The notes: generated by a model from the letters alone, not told the origin. Counted from the first letter of the stretch, positions 16,623-26,022 are shown. The stretch: DNA of 35,409 nt from Bacteroidales bacterium (GCA_031272705.1 JAISTG010000118.1:1-35409); one strand, 5' to 3'. Program-made: numbers and translations.

Positions 16623-16744
16623 CTGAAACTTGATTATAGAATCCTGAAACTTGATTATAGAACGCTAGAATCAAATTACAGAATTCTATAATCAAATTCT
16701 AGCGTTCTATAATTTGATTCTAGCGTTCTATAATCAAGTTTCAG
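16623..16744. repeat. Array D: dispersed 21-bp palindromic units, bcp/lptFG gap
   Basis: Six units start at 16623, 16644, 16665, 16686, 16707 and 16728, exactly 21 bp apart: two copies of CTGAAACTTGATTATAG, then CTAGAATCAAATTACAG, CTATAATCAAATTCTAG, CTATAATTTGATTCTAG and CTATAATCAAGTTTCAG. The first and last are perfect complements, giving the array a 17-bp terminal inverted repeat. In the rest of the 287-base gap 16564-16850 only the bcp and lptF/G promoter elements are visible; 16745-16830 holds nothing recognisable. Confidence 0.95.
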
Positions 16745-16830
16745 GAACGGATAAGTATGTTTCAGAGGATTATTACTTCGTTTTATGAAAATAAAATATG
16801 GTTGAGAGCCTTTGTTTTGAAAAAAAAATA

Positions 16831-16838
16831 TACTTTTG
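16831..16838 (+). promoter_or_regulatory. Promoter -7 element of the lptF/G gene
   Basis: TACTTTTG lies 12 bases before the ATG at 16851. TTTG occurs at 16811-16814, with spacing of 16. The in-frame TTG at 16836 lies inside this element, which rules it out as a start and implies a very short leader. Confidence 0.6.
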
Positions 16839-16850
16839 CAGCGTTTTAAG

Positions 16851-18281
16851 ATGAAGAAATTAGATAAACTGATACTGAAATCGTACATTGGACCATTAGT
16901 TCTAACATTCTCTATCTCAATGTTTGTTCTGCTTTTGCAGTTTCTTTGGCAAAAGATGGAGAAAATAGTAGGAAAGGGATTGGAATGGTCGGTTTGGCTG
17001 AAGATTATTGCGTATGCCTGTGCTACAATTGTGCCTATGGCATTGCCTTTAACCGTTCTGTTAGCGTCAATTATGACTATGGGAAATTTTGGCGAACGTT
17101 ACGAACTCGTAGCAATGAAAGCGTCAGGCGTAAGTTTGTGGCGGGTGTTGCGTCCTTTGATATGGCTGTCGGTTTTGCTTTCTTTGCTTGCGTTCTGGTT
17201 TTCTAACAACATAATGCCTTCTGCTACAGAGAAATCCCGAGTAATAATGTATGAAGTAGGAGCAAAAAAACCGACCCTTAATATAAGAGAAGGCGAATTT
17301 TATGCCGACATTGAAGGTTACGTAATCCGCATAGGAAAAAAGGATAAGAAAGGTGAAAATCTCTCAAACATAATGATATACGACCACAGTAAGGAGTTGG
17401 GAAATTACAGCGTTACTTCTGCAAAAACAGGTCAAATGTTCAGCGAAGACAACGGTAATACGCTTGTGTTCAACCTGCAAGATGGCTTTACGATACAGGA
17501 AGATGTGGAAGGCGAAAACTATTTTAAGAGACCTTTTATGAGGTTGTATTTCAAGGAACAGAAGGTTCGTATTGACGTATCGGACTTTGCTCTTGAGGAA
17601 ACCGACCAAGACCGTTATAAAGGGCATTATAAAACTATGAATCTCTTGGAATTAGTGAATCAAATAGGCAAAATACGCAAGGGAAATGAAGATTTTGCGG
17701 CTTATTTTCTTAAATCCATCACTAAAAACGCCCTGATACAAAAGCAAAAAGCCAAAACATCATTACAAAAGAACCTTTATAAAGACTACAATGCACTTTC
17801 ACCGCAGGATAAGCAGTTTGTGGATAATTACAGCAGCAGTTCCATTGCGTCTCTGCAAGGAGAAATACAATCCAAACGATTTAAGAATGAGAGCGATCAG
17901 TCGGATATAATTCTGCATCAAATAGAGGTTCATCGCAAATTTACTCTCTCGGCGGCATGTCTTATTCTCTTTTTCATAGGAGCGCCTTTGGGTGCGTTGA
18001 TACGCAAAGGTGGTTTGGGGATGCCTGTGGTTGTGTCCATAATTTCATTTATCCTTTACTATTTAGTTGGTATGTTCGGCGAGAAATTTGTTAAAGAAGG
18101 CACGATAGGGGCTGCTGAGGGAATGTGGGCAAGTTCTGTTGTGTTTTTGGCTTTGGGTATATTCCTGACAATTAAGGCTACGCGTGAATCTTCAATGCTT
18201 AACGCAGAGCAATGGCAAAACAAATTGCAGAATCTTTGGGACTGGGTACTGAAACTTAAAAAGAAAAAAAATAAAATTTAG
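16851..18281 (+). CDS. LptF/LptG family permease (YjgP/YjgQ)
   Basis: A 476-aa inner-membrane permease of the LPS export ABC complex (LptB2FG), which extracts LPS from the inner membrane for transfer to LptC/LptA. Three N-terminal spans are followed by a large periplasmic domain that begins near the IREGEFYADIEGYVIRIGK segment (about 144-162). Three C-terminal spans run roughly 367-460, with GAPLGALIRKGGLGMPVV between the first and second. A basic lysine-rich tail ends it. LptF and LptG cannot be told apart here, and no second copy lies in the window. The ATG at 16851 is chosen because the longer frame begins inside the -7 element. With the OstA-like protein at 24475, it points to LPS transport. 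Confidence 0.92.
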   Translation: MKKLDKLILKSYIGPLVLTFSISMFVLLLQFLWQKMEKIVGKGLEWSVWLKIIAYACATIVPMALPLTVLLASIMTMGNFGERYELVAMKASGVSLWRVLRPLIWLSVLLSLLAFWFSNNIMPSATEKSRVIMYEVGAKKPTLNIREGEFYADIEGYVIRIGKKDKKGENLSNIMIYDHSKELGNYSVTSAKTGQMFSEDNGNTLVFNLQDGFTIQEDVEGENYFKRPFMRLYFKEQKVRIDVSDFALEETDQDRYKGHYKTMNLLELVNQIGKIRKGNEDFAAYFLKSITKNALIQKQKAKTSLQKNLYKDYNALSPQDKQFVDNYSSSSIASLQGEIQSKRFKNESDQSDIILHQIEVHRKFTLSAACLILFFIGAPLGALIRKGGLGMPVVVSIISFILYYLVGMFGEKFVKEGTIGAAEGMWASSVVFLALGIFLTIKATRESSMLNAEQWQNKLQNLWDWVLKLKKKKNKI

Positions 18282-18322
18282 ATATATTACGTTTAATTAG
18301 TATAAAAAAATTTTTTAACATT

Positions 18323-18847
18323 ATGACAAGGAAATTTATTTTGATTGCAACATTAGCATTTGCGACTTGGAACTTTGCTTATGGTCAAACAGATGACGGA
18401 AATTCCACAACGGATTACAGAAACACCATGACGGAAAAACAGTTCAACAACATGGACGACCGAAATATAGGTATATTTCTGCAGAACAACGCAAAAGGAA
18501 CCATCTATGAAACTTTTCACAGCGGGGAACAGTTAGCCGTTAGAGGCAAATTACTTTTTTTAAGTGGCTTGGCTTGTTCCGGAGTAGGTTTAATTTACAC
18601 TGTGTTCGGCTTTGCGGATGCAAAACATGGTAATGTGCGTTGTTTGACCATTGGAATGGTTGCTTTATGTGTTGGGGAAGGGCTTATCATCGCCAGCATT
18701 CCTGTTAGGATAGCGGGCGGAGTAAAGAAAAAAGAAGCCAAAGAAGCGTACGTTAATCAGTATCTTAAAAGTAAGGCATCATTATCGCAAACTACGTTGA
18801 ATGTTGACTTGACTAACGGCGGCATAGGCTTGACTCTGCATTTCTAA
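18323..18847 (+). CDS. Secreted/membrane hypothetical protein
   Basis: A 174-aa protein I do not recognise. It has an N-terminal signal peptide (MTRKFILIATLAFATWNFAYGQ, cleavage likely near residue 21), then a polar Asn/Asp-rich stretch. Two hydrophobic spans follow (about 77-94 and 108-130), then a Lys-rich segment (KKKEAKEAY) and a short hydrophobic end, TNGGIGLTLHF. The end resembles a final membrane beta-strand, but there is too little for a barrel. It lies 41 bases after the lptF/G gene and 7 bases before a glycosyltransferase gene, so it probably belongs to the same operon. An envelope role is a guess from position. Confidence 0.75.
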   Translation: MTRKFILIATLAFATWNFAYGQTDDGNSTTDYRNTMTEKQFNNMDDRNIGIFLQNNAKGTIYETFHSGEQLAVRGKLLFLSGLACSGVGLIYTVFGFADAKHGNVRCLTIGMVALCVGEGLIIASIPVRIAGGVKKKEAKEAYVNQYLKSKASLSQTTLNVDLTNGGIGLTLHF

Positions 18848-18854
18848 ATCCGAT

Positions 18855-20054
18855 ATGAAGGTACTTCAAATTTGTTATAAACCGCCTTTTCCGCCGTCCG
18901 ATGGCGGTGCAATGGGGATGAACGGCGTTACAGAAGGGTTATTGAACACGGGAAACGAAGTAAAAATAATCACATTCTTCTCTGAAAAGCACCCATTCAA
19001 CCTTTCCGACCTGCCGAAAGAGTACATAGAACGCACAAGTGTTGAAGGTGTGTTTGTAGATTTGAGTATCAAGCCGTTGGATGCTTTTATCTGTTGGCTG
19101 ACAGGGGAAAGTTATCACGTAAAACGCTTTATCAGCAGGGTGATGTCCGATAAGATACGGGAAGTTCTTCAAAACGAGACATTTGATGTTGTTCAAATGG
19201 AAAGCATTCTTCTTTCTCCTTACATAAGTGTTGTTCGCAAGTACAGCAAAGCCCGTCTCGTATTGCACGCACCCAATGTTGAACACCTGATATGGCAACG
19301 TATTGCACGGGGTACAAAGAATATATTCAAGAAACACTATTTGAAACATTTATCTCTTACTTTGCGTGTCTATGAACTTGAGAATATCAATCGTTATGAT
19401 GCCGTTTATCCGGCCACAACGAAGGATGCGGACTATTTTAAGGCGAATGGCTGTCGCCGACCTTGCGTTGCTGTTCCCGTTGGCTTGCCTCAACCGGATA
19501 TAATGCACGATGTGCTACCCGTAGAAAACACTTTATTTCACATAGGCTCAATGAATTATGTTCCAAACGTGCAAGGAATTGAATGGTTCTTGAAATCGGT
19601 ATGGCAAAACGTCCTTTCGCTTTCGCCGAAGGCTAAATTAGTCCTCGCAGGTCGCAGTATGCCGCTGTGGTTGCGGGATTACAAGGGAGAGAACGTTGAA
19701 ATCGTTGGAGAAGTCGCTGACAGTACGCTATTTATGCTTCACAACAGCATTATGATTGTGCCTTTGCTGTCGGGAAGTGGGGTTCGTATCAAAATCATTG
19801 AGGCTATGGGACTTGGCAAATGCGTTATCGCTACAGCCATTGCCGCAGAGGGCATACCATACTCCAATAACGAAAATATAATCATTGCCGACACGCCTCA
19901 GGAATTTGCTTTTGCAGTTGCCAAATGCCTTTCCGACAAGGCGTTCCGCACGATGATTGAAACAAATGCCGCTAAACTCATTGCCGAACACTACAACATC
20001 AACACCATTGCCCAACAACTCGTTACGCTTTACCAATCCATTGATACAGAATGA
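18855..20054 (+). CDS. Family 4 glycosyltransferase (first of two)
   Basis: A 399-aa GT-B enzyme. The N-terminal domain has the acceptor-side CYKPPFPPSDGGAMGMNG loop (about 7-24). The C-terminal donor domain contains HIGSMNYVPNVQGIEWFL (about 235-252) and the EX7E-type region LLSGSGVRIKIIEAMGLGK (about 300-318). It should transfer a nucleotide-activated sugar onto a lipid-linked or other acceptor at the cytoplasmic membrane. Its stop overlaps the start of the next glycosyltransferase by 4 bases (ATGA), so the two are translated together and probably act in succession on one glycan. Acceptor and sugar are unknown. Confidence 0.9.
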   Translation: MKVLQICYKPPFPPSDGGAMGMNGVTEGLLNTGNEVKIITFFSEKHPFNLSDLPKEYIERTSVEGVFVDLSIKPLDAFICWLTGESYHVKRFISRVMSDKIREVLQNETFDVVQMESILLSPYISVVRKYSKARLVLHAPNVEHLIWQRIARGTKNIFKKHYLKHLSLTLRVYELENINRYDAVYPATTKDADYFKANGCRRPCVAVPVGLPQPDIMHDVLPVENTLFHIGSMNYVPNVQGIEWFLKSVWQNVLSLSPKAKLVLAGRSMPLWLRDYKGENVEIVGEVADSTLFMLHNSIMIVPLLSGSGVRIKIIEAMGLGKCVIATAIAAEGIPYSNNENIIIADTPQEFAFAVAKCLSDKAFRTMIETNAAKLIAEHYNINTIAQQLVTLYQSIDTE

Positions 20055-21247
20055 AGATTCTTTTTCTCCTTTCCCGCTTTCCGTATCCGCTAACGAAGGG
20101 TGATAAACTTCGGGCGTTCAATCAGATGAAGTATTTAGCCGAAGAAAATGACATCTACCTGTTTTGCTTAAACCAAACCTCCTTTCGCAAGCACAAAACA
20201 GCCTTTCCGGACAACCAAACGGCGTTAAAATTTTCCTTTCTCAAAGGATTGAAAATATGTAACTTCAATTTGTGGGATGCTTGCTTTGGAATGTTCAAAT
20301 CAATCCTCAATCGCACACCGTTACAGGCTGGTTTTTACACACATAACCGCCATATCAGGATTTTTGAACGCCATATCAACGAGATAAAACCCGACCTTAT
20401 TTATGTACAGTTCGTTCGTATGGCGGAGTATTGCCGAAATGTCAAGGTGAAAAAGGCTTTGGATTTTCAGGATGCCCTGTCCGCCAATATGTTACGGCGT
20501 TCCAAAATATCCAATCCCTGTCTAAAAATAATTTTACGAAGAGAGGCTGAATTGTTACGGGATTACGAGGTTAAGATGCTTGATTTCTTTGACTTAACTA
20601 CAATAATTACCGCCGCCGACCGAAGAGAAATTGCAAGCGAAGCAAGAGATAAAATTATAATATCGGGGAACGGCATTGACAACTCCTACTTCCAACAGAC
20701 TGAAACAGAGGATAAAAAATACGATGTGGTGTTCTGTGGCAATATGTCCTACGCTCCCAATGTTGATGCGGCTAAATATCTGATTAAAAGCGTAATGCCG
20801 TTGGTTTGGGCAAGGTATCCGCAGGTCAAAGTCCTGATTGCCGGTGCCAATCCAAAGACTTGTGTTCGGAGGTTGGCGTCTGAACGTGTGGAAGTGAGTG
20901 GTTATGTGGAAGATATGAAGCAATGTTACGCTCAAAGCAAGATTTTTGTAGCGGCATTGAGGACCGGTTCAGGTCTTCAAAACAAATTGTTGGAGGCAAT
21001 GGCGATTGGTACGCCTGTAATCTGTTCTTCGTTGGCTAACAATGCGTTAGAGGCAACCGACGGCAAACATTTGTTGGTTGCAAACGGCACTTCGCAATAT
21101 GCAAACCTCATTCTAAAACTCCTGACCGACCATTCGTTACAACAACTTTTGACTTCAAACGCTCTAAACTTCGTAAAATTAAATTATAACTGGCGAAAAA
21201 TTTGCCAAAACCTTACAAAAGAATTTCAAAACCTTATAAAAAAATAG
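20051..21247 (+). CDS. Family 4 glycosyltransferase (second of two)
   Basis: A 398-aa GT-B enzyme, clearly related in layout to its upstream neighbour. It has N-terminal LLSRFPYPLTKGDKLRAFNQ (about 5-24), VVFCGNMSYAPNVDAAKYL at the start of the donor domain (about 226-244) and the donor-site stretch LRTGSGLQNKLLEAMAIGTPV (about 300-320). This SRFPYP...KGDK N-terminus resembles the sugar transferases of the TIGR03087 type seen in exopolysaccharide loci. The gene ends 41 bases before the convergent HU-like gene 2; no terminator hairpin was recognised there. Confidence 0.9.
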   Translation: MKILFLLSRFPYPLTKGDKLRAFNQMKYLAEENDIYLFCLNQTSFRKHKTAFPDNQTALKFSFLKGLKICNFNLWDACFGMFKSILNRTPLQAGFYTHNRHIRIFERHINEIKPDLIYVQFVRMAEYCRNVKVKKALDFQDALSANMLRRSKISNPCLKIILRREAELLRDYEVKMLDFFDLTTIITAADRREIASEARDKIIISGNGIDNSYFQQTETEDKKYDVVFCGNMSYAPNVDAAKYLIKSVMPLVWARYPQVKVLIAGANPKTCVRRLASERVEVSGYVEDMKQCYAQSKIFVAALRTGSGLQNKLLEAMAIGTPVICSSLANNALEATDGKHLLVANGTSQYANLILKLLTDHSLQQLLTSNALNFVKLNYNWRKICQNLTKEFQNLIKK

Positions 21248-21288
21248 CAAAAACGAAGCAAAAATTTAGCATCGCCGCACTTTGCAAA

Positions 21289-21714
21289 TTAAGGCTGCAG
21301 CCCTGTAATATTAAGATTGGCTTCCACAAAACGCACGTTGTCCTTGATAAATTTTTTGAAGTCTATTGACGGCGTAAAGTTGATACTTAACTGATTATTA
21401 GGGATATTTGCCTTGGCAGCCTCAAGAGTTGTTTGCGTTTCCGAGTGAATATACGGCGTGAAAGTGCCTAAATCCCCAAGCACAACGGTGTTTCCACTAC
21501 CTAAGTGCCACTTTAACCTGTCGTTAAGGGCGGCAAGTACATTCAAAACCGTGCCTCTGGTTAATTCTTCTATTTCAATAATTTCTTGAACAAGGGTATC
21601 GGTTGAAATTCTTTGGGTTCTCAACGCACGACTCTTGTAACGCATCCCGGGATTGTTGCCCGCTGTTAAGTTAAACTGCTGACACACACATGGAAAGTCA
21701 ATTTTTGTTGGCAT
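21289..21714 (-). CDS. HU-like DNA-binding protein 2 (Bacteroidota HU-HIG type)
   Basis: A 141-aa member of the HU/IHF superfamily. The core has helix TLVQEIIEIEELTRGTVLNVL (about 40-60), LGSGNTVVLGDLGTFTPY (71-88) and a final strand region LSINFTPSIDFKKF. It aligns over its length with HU-like protein 1 and ends at ITGLQP (136-141), exactly where protein 1 shows ISGLQP and then runs on for 38 residues. It therefore lacks the acidic extension. It is expressed from a perfect TTTG-N19-TACTTTTG promoter whose -33 lies 3 bases from the first repeat of array H. A dimeric DNA-bending or regulatory role is expected from the family; target unknown. Confidence 0.85.
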   Translation of the reverse strand: MPTKIDFPCVCQQFNLTAGNNPGMRYKSRALRTQRISTDTLVQEIIEIEELTRGTVLNVLAALNDRLKWHLGSGNTVVLGDLGTFTPYIHSETQTTLEAAKANIPNNQLSINFTPSIDFKKFIKDNVRFVEANLNITGLQP

Positions 21715-21786
21715 AAGTCTTCGTTTTTTTTATTTTATTCCTTATTTTAATTTATTTATCTTTGCTTTTTTATATCAAAAACGCTG

Positions 21787-21817
21787 CAAAAGTATAATTT
21801 TTTTTTGACATAGCAAA
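21787..21817 (-). promoter_or_regulatory. Promoter of HU-like gene 2 (TTTG-N19-TACTTTTG)
   Basis: On the minus strand, -33 TTTG (21814-21817) and -7 TACTTTTG (21787-21794) are exactly 19 bases apart, an ideal Bacteroidota promoter. The leader to the ATG at 21714 is about 65 bases. The first palindromic unit of array H begins at 21821, 3 bases upstream of the -33, so anything bound to the array would touch the polymerase. Confidence 0.85.
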
Positions 21818-21820
21818 ATC

Positions 21821-22175
21821 AACTCGGGGAGTTATTAAAATAAGTCGGGGAGTTGTTAAAATAAGTCGGGGAGTTGTTAAAATAACTCGGGGAGTTGTTA
21901 AAATAAGTCGGGGAGTTGTTAAAATAAGTCGGGGAGTTGTTAAAATAAGTCGGGGAGTTGTTTAAATAAGTCGGGGAGTTGTTAAAATAACTCGGGGAGT
22001 TATTAAAATAAGTCGAGGAGTTGTTAAAATAAGTCGGGGAGTTGTTAAAATAAGTCGGGGAGTTGTTAAAATAAGTCGGGGAGTTGTTAAAATAACTCGG
22101 GGAGTTGTTAAAATAACTCGGGTGGATATAAAAAAAAGTCCCAAAATTATTGAAATAACTTCGGGACTTTTAAAA
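21821..22175. repeat. Array H: about 17 phased 21-bp palindromic repeats between HU-like gene 2 and gyrB
   Basis: Units start at 21821 and every 21 bp to 22157 without one slip. Fourteen are clear; the last three (22115, 22136, 22157) are degenerate. The best copy, near 21986-22004, is a full palindrome: AATAACTC-GGG-GAGTTATT plus AA. Most copies have AAGTC for AACTC or GTTGTT for GTTATT, one change per arm. The two final degenerate units form the gyrB terminator. The 485-base gap 21715-22199 contains only this array, the HU-like promoter, its leader, and the terminator. Confidence 0.96.
22134..22171 (-). terminator. Rho-independent terminator of gyrB
   Basis: On the minus strand AAAAGTCCC (22163-22171) pairs with GGGACTTTT (22134-22142). 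An inner GTTATT/AATAAT stem extends it, and a run of Ts follows (22131-22137). It starts 28 bases after the gyrB stop at 22200. Both arms lie in register with the 21-bp array H (AAGTC at 22136, AACTTCGGGACTT at 22157). Confidence 0.85.
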
Positions 22176-22199
22176 TCAATCGGTTAGAAATGTAAATTT

Positions 22200-24176
<1,977 letters not shown>

Positions 24177-24195
24177 TTAGTCTTAAAAGAACGTG

Positions 24196-24203
24196 CAAAG
24201 GTA
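24196..24203 (-). promoter_or_regulatory. Promoter -7 element of gyrB
   Basis: TACCTTTG on the minus strand, about 34 bases upstream of the gyrB ATG, fits TAnnTTTG. No -33 TTTG at the standard distance is seen. Array E begins 52 bases further upstream. Confidence 0.6.
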
Positions 24204-24255
24204 CAAAAAAAACTTCAAATACACGAACAAAAAAATAAAAGCCCTTTTCATTTTC

Positions 24256-24377
24256 CTGAAACTTGATTATAGAATCCTGAAACTTGATTATAAAATTCTA
24301 TAATTTGATTCCGGTACGCCGGAATTTGATTCTAATTTTCTATAATTTGATTTCAGGAAAATATGATTTGATTTCCA
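24256..24377. repeat. Array E: dispersed 21-bp palindromic units, gyrB/OstA-like gap
   Basis: Units start at 24256, 24277, 24298, 24319, 24340 and 24361, exactly 21 bp apart: CTGAAACTTGATTATAG, CTGAAACTTGATTATAA, CTATAATTTGATTCCGG, CCGGAATTTGATTCTAA, CTATAATTTGATTTCAG, and a degenerate ATATGATTTGATTTCCA. The CCGG ends of units 3 and 4 face each other. The 313-base gap 24162-24474 also holds the gyrB and OstA-like promoter elements and a 58-bp segment (24380-24437) shared with the uvrA upstream region. Confidence 0.93.
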
Positions 24378-24427
24378 TATTTTGTTATCATTTTTTACAT
24401 TTATAATGCTTTATTCAGGTTTTTTAT

Positions 24428-24435
24428 TACTTTTG
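24428..24435 (+). promoter_or_regulatory. Promoter -7 element of the OstA-like gene
   Basis: TACTTTTG, 39 bases before the ATG at 24475, fits TAnnTTTG. It lies inside the 58-bp block that matches the uvrA upstream region at 50 positions. It sits within the open frame that extends upstream of the gene, so that extension is not coding. Confidence 0.6.
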
Positions 24436-24474
24436 CAGCCTCAAATGATACGAGAAAATAACGGATTGAAGTCT

Positions 24475-26013
24475 ATGAAAGTTATCACAAAGGTTGTTTT
24501 AATGTTTATGTTTTTTGCTGTAAATGTATCGCTTATGGCTCAAAAAGAAATTGAATACCAGTCTGATTGGGGCGAAAGGAGACCTGCATTTCCTGATGAC
24601 CTGATACTGAAAACTAATGTGGTATTTCGCCACGAGGGAATGGTTATGTACTGTGATTCTGCTGTGCTTAACAAGGCTGTAAATCAATTCAGTGCCTTCG
24701 GAATCATAGACATATATGTTGATGATACGATTCACCTGTCGGGAGATGAGGTTTATTATGATGGAAACACCAAAATCGCTGAAATAATGGGGGACAGGGT
24801 AATTATGGAAGACGGCAAAATGACCTTAATAACAGATTATCTTGTGCTGGAACGCATACCTAACATAGTGAAATACACAACGTCAGGCGTAATTTACGAC
24901 AGTACCGACACATTGACAAGTCGTAAGGCAACGTACTTTATGAACGACAAAACCTTTGACTTTACCGACAGCGTAAATATAAGAACTAAAGAATCGGAAG
25001 TATTCAGTGATACAATCCATTACAGCACTAAAACGCACGATGCTTTGTGTTATGGTGCTACAACGGTCGTCCAAACTACCGATTCTACGATTATATATAC
25101 GGAAAAGGGCTTATACAACACACAAACCTCATATTGCGAGAGTTATATGGCTGGAAAAATGACACAGAAAGGACGTTTGATGTTTGCCGATACGCTTTTT
25201 TATAATTCCAAACTGCGTAAGGGTGAGGCTTTTAGCAATATAAAAATCTATGACAGCGTAAATCAAACAAATGCTTTCGGTAATTACGTCAATATGACCA
25301 CGATTGACACTTTGTCATACCTTATTTTGACCGACAGTAGCCTTGTTAAGCAGTTTGAAAATGAAGATACATTATATTTTCATGCCGATACACTTGTCTA
25401 TGTGAGTGATACGATGAACAATGCTCTTGATTTATATGCTTATAAACACGCAAAAATTTTCCGTAACGACTTTCAGGGAGCAGCGGAATTTGCTCATTAT
25501 CACATAGAAGACTCATTGCTGATGATGTTAGAACGTCCTGTGCTTTGGAATGAAGAAAGCCAAATGACGGCAGATACTCTTATTATGCTGTTTTCAGGTA
25601 GAAAAATACATCAATTAAGGCTCTATCCCAATGCTTTGGTTGTTCAGGATGCCGATACTTTGAGTGATGACCGTTTTAATCAAATTTACGGGCGACATCT
25701 CACTGCTTATTTTGACGGAGGTAAGATAAAAGAGGCTGAAATTGAGGGTAATGCACAATCAATTTACTATATGTGGGAAGAGAAAAAAGGTAAAGCAGCA
25801 CGTTTGATAGGTATCAATATCGGCAATTCGTCGAAGATGAAGATGTATTTTGAAAAAAGCAAAATGAAAAGCCTTGTTGGCATAGACAAACCCGAATACA
25901 AACTTGACGATGAAGAGAGAGTGCCTGTGGAAGAGCGAAAACTCAAAGGTTTTATTTGGTCTGCGGCAGACAGACCACTTATCCCGACAGATATTTTTAA
26001 GCATCGTCAATAG
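24475..26013 (+). CDS. OstA/LptA-like periplasmic protein
   Basis: A 512-aa secreted protein with a signal peptide (MKVITKVVLMFMFFAVNVSLMAQ, cleaved near residue 23). The body is made of repeated short beta-strand units with Asp-Thr pairs (DSAVLNKAVNQFSAFG, DTIHLSGDEVYYDGNTKIAE, DTLFYNSKLRKGEAF and so on), the OstA_N-like beta-jellyroll pattern of the LPS-bridge protein LptA and the N-terminus of LptD. Bacteroidota carry this long OstA-like form. It probably takes part in moving LPS across the periplasm. The ATG at 24475 is chosen because the upstream in-frame ATG at 24382 would place the promoter inside the gene and put a second hydrophobic stretch before the signal peptide. Confidence 0.85.
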   Translation: MKVITKVVLMFMFFAVNVSLMAQKEIEYQSDWGERRPAFPDDLILKTNVVFRHEGMVMYCDSAVLNKAVNQFSAFGIIDIYVDDTIHLSGDEVYYDGNTKIAEIMGDRVIMEDGKMTLITDYLVLERIPNIVKYTTSGVIYDSTDTLTSRKATYFMNDKTFDFTDSVNIRTKESEVFSDTIHYSTKTHDALCYGATTVVQTTDSTIIYTEKGLYNTQTSYCESYMAGKMTQKGRLMFADTLFYNSKLRKGEAFSNIKIYDSVNQTNAFGNYVNMTTIDTLSYLILTDSSLVKQFENEDTLYFHADTLVYVSDTMNNALDLYAYKHAKIFRNDFQGAAEFAHYHIEDSLLMMLERPVLWNEESQMTADTLIMLFSGRKIHQLRLYPNALVVQDADTLSDDRFNQIYGRHLTAYFDGGKIKEAEIEGNAQSIYYMWEEKKGKAARLIGINIGNSSKMKMYFEKSKMKSLVGIDKPEYKLDDEERVPVEERKLKGFIWSAADRPLIPTDIFKHRQ

Positions 26014-26022
26014 CAAAAAGTA

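Noticed and set aside
16836-16850. TTG start adding five residues to the LptF/G permease
   Set aside because: The TTG lies inside the -7 element TACTTTTG; the ATG at 16851 gives a normal N-terminus.
21962-22144. Minus-strand frame of threonine-proline-arginine heptads in array H
   Set aside because: Pure translation of the tandem repeat; no start context, and it ends within the gyrB terminator region.
11348-22175. CRISPR array
   Set aside because: The repeats are contiguous or have fixed 2-4-bp gaps, not variable spacers of 26-50 bp, and no cas genes are present.
24382-24474. Upstream ATG for the OstA-like gene
   Set aside because: It would include the -7 element and precede the real signal peptide; the same residues (YSGFLLLLQ) arise by translating the copied promoter block upstream of uvrA, so this is DNA similarity, not protein.
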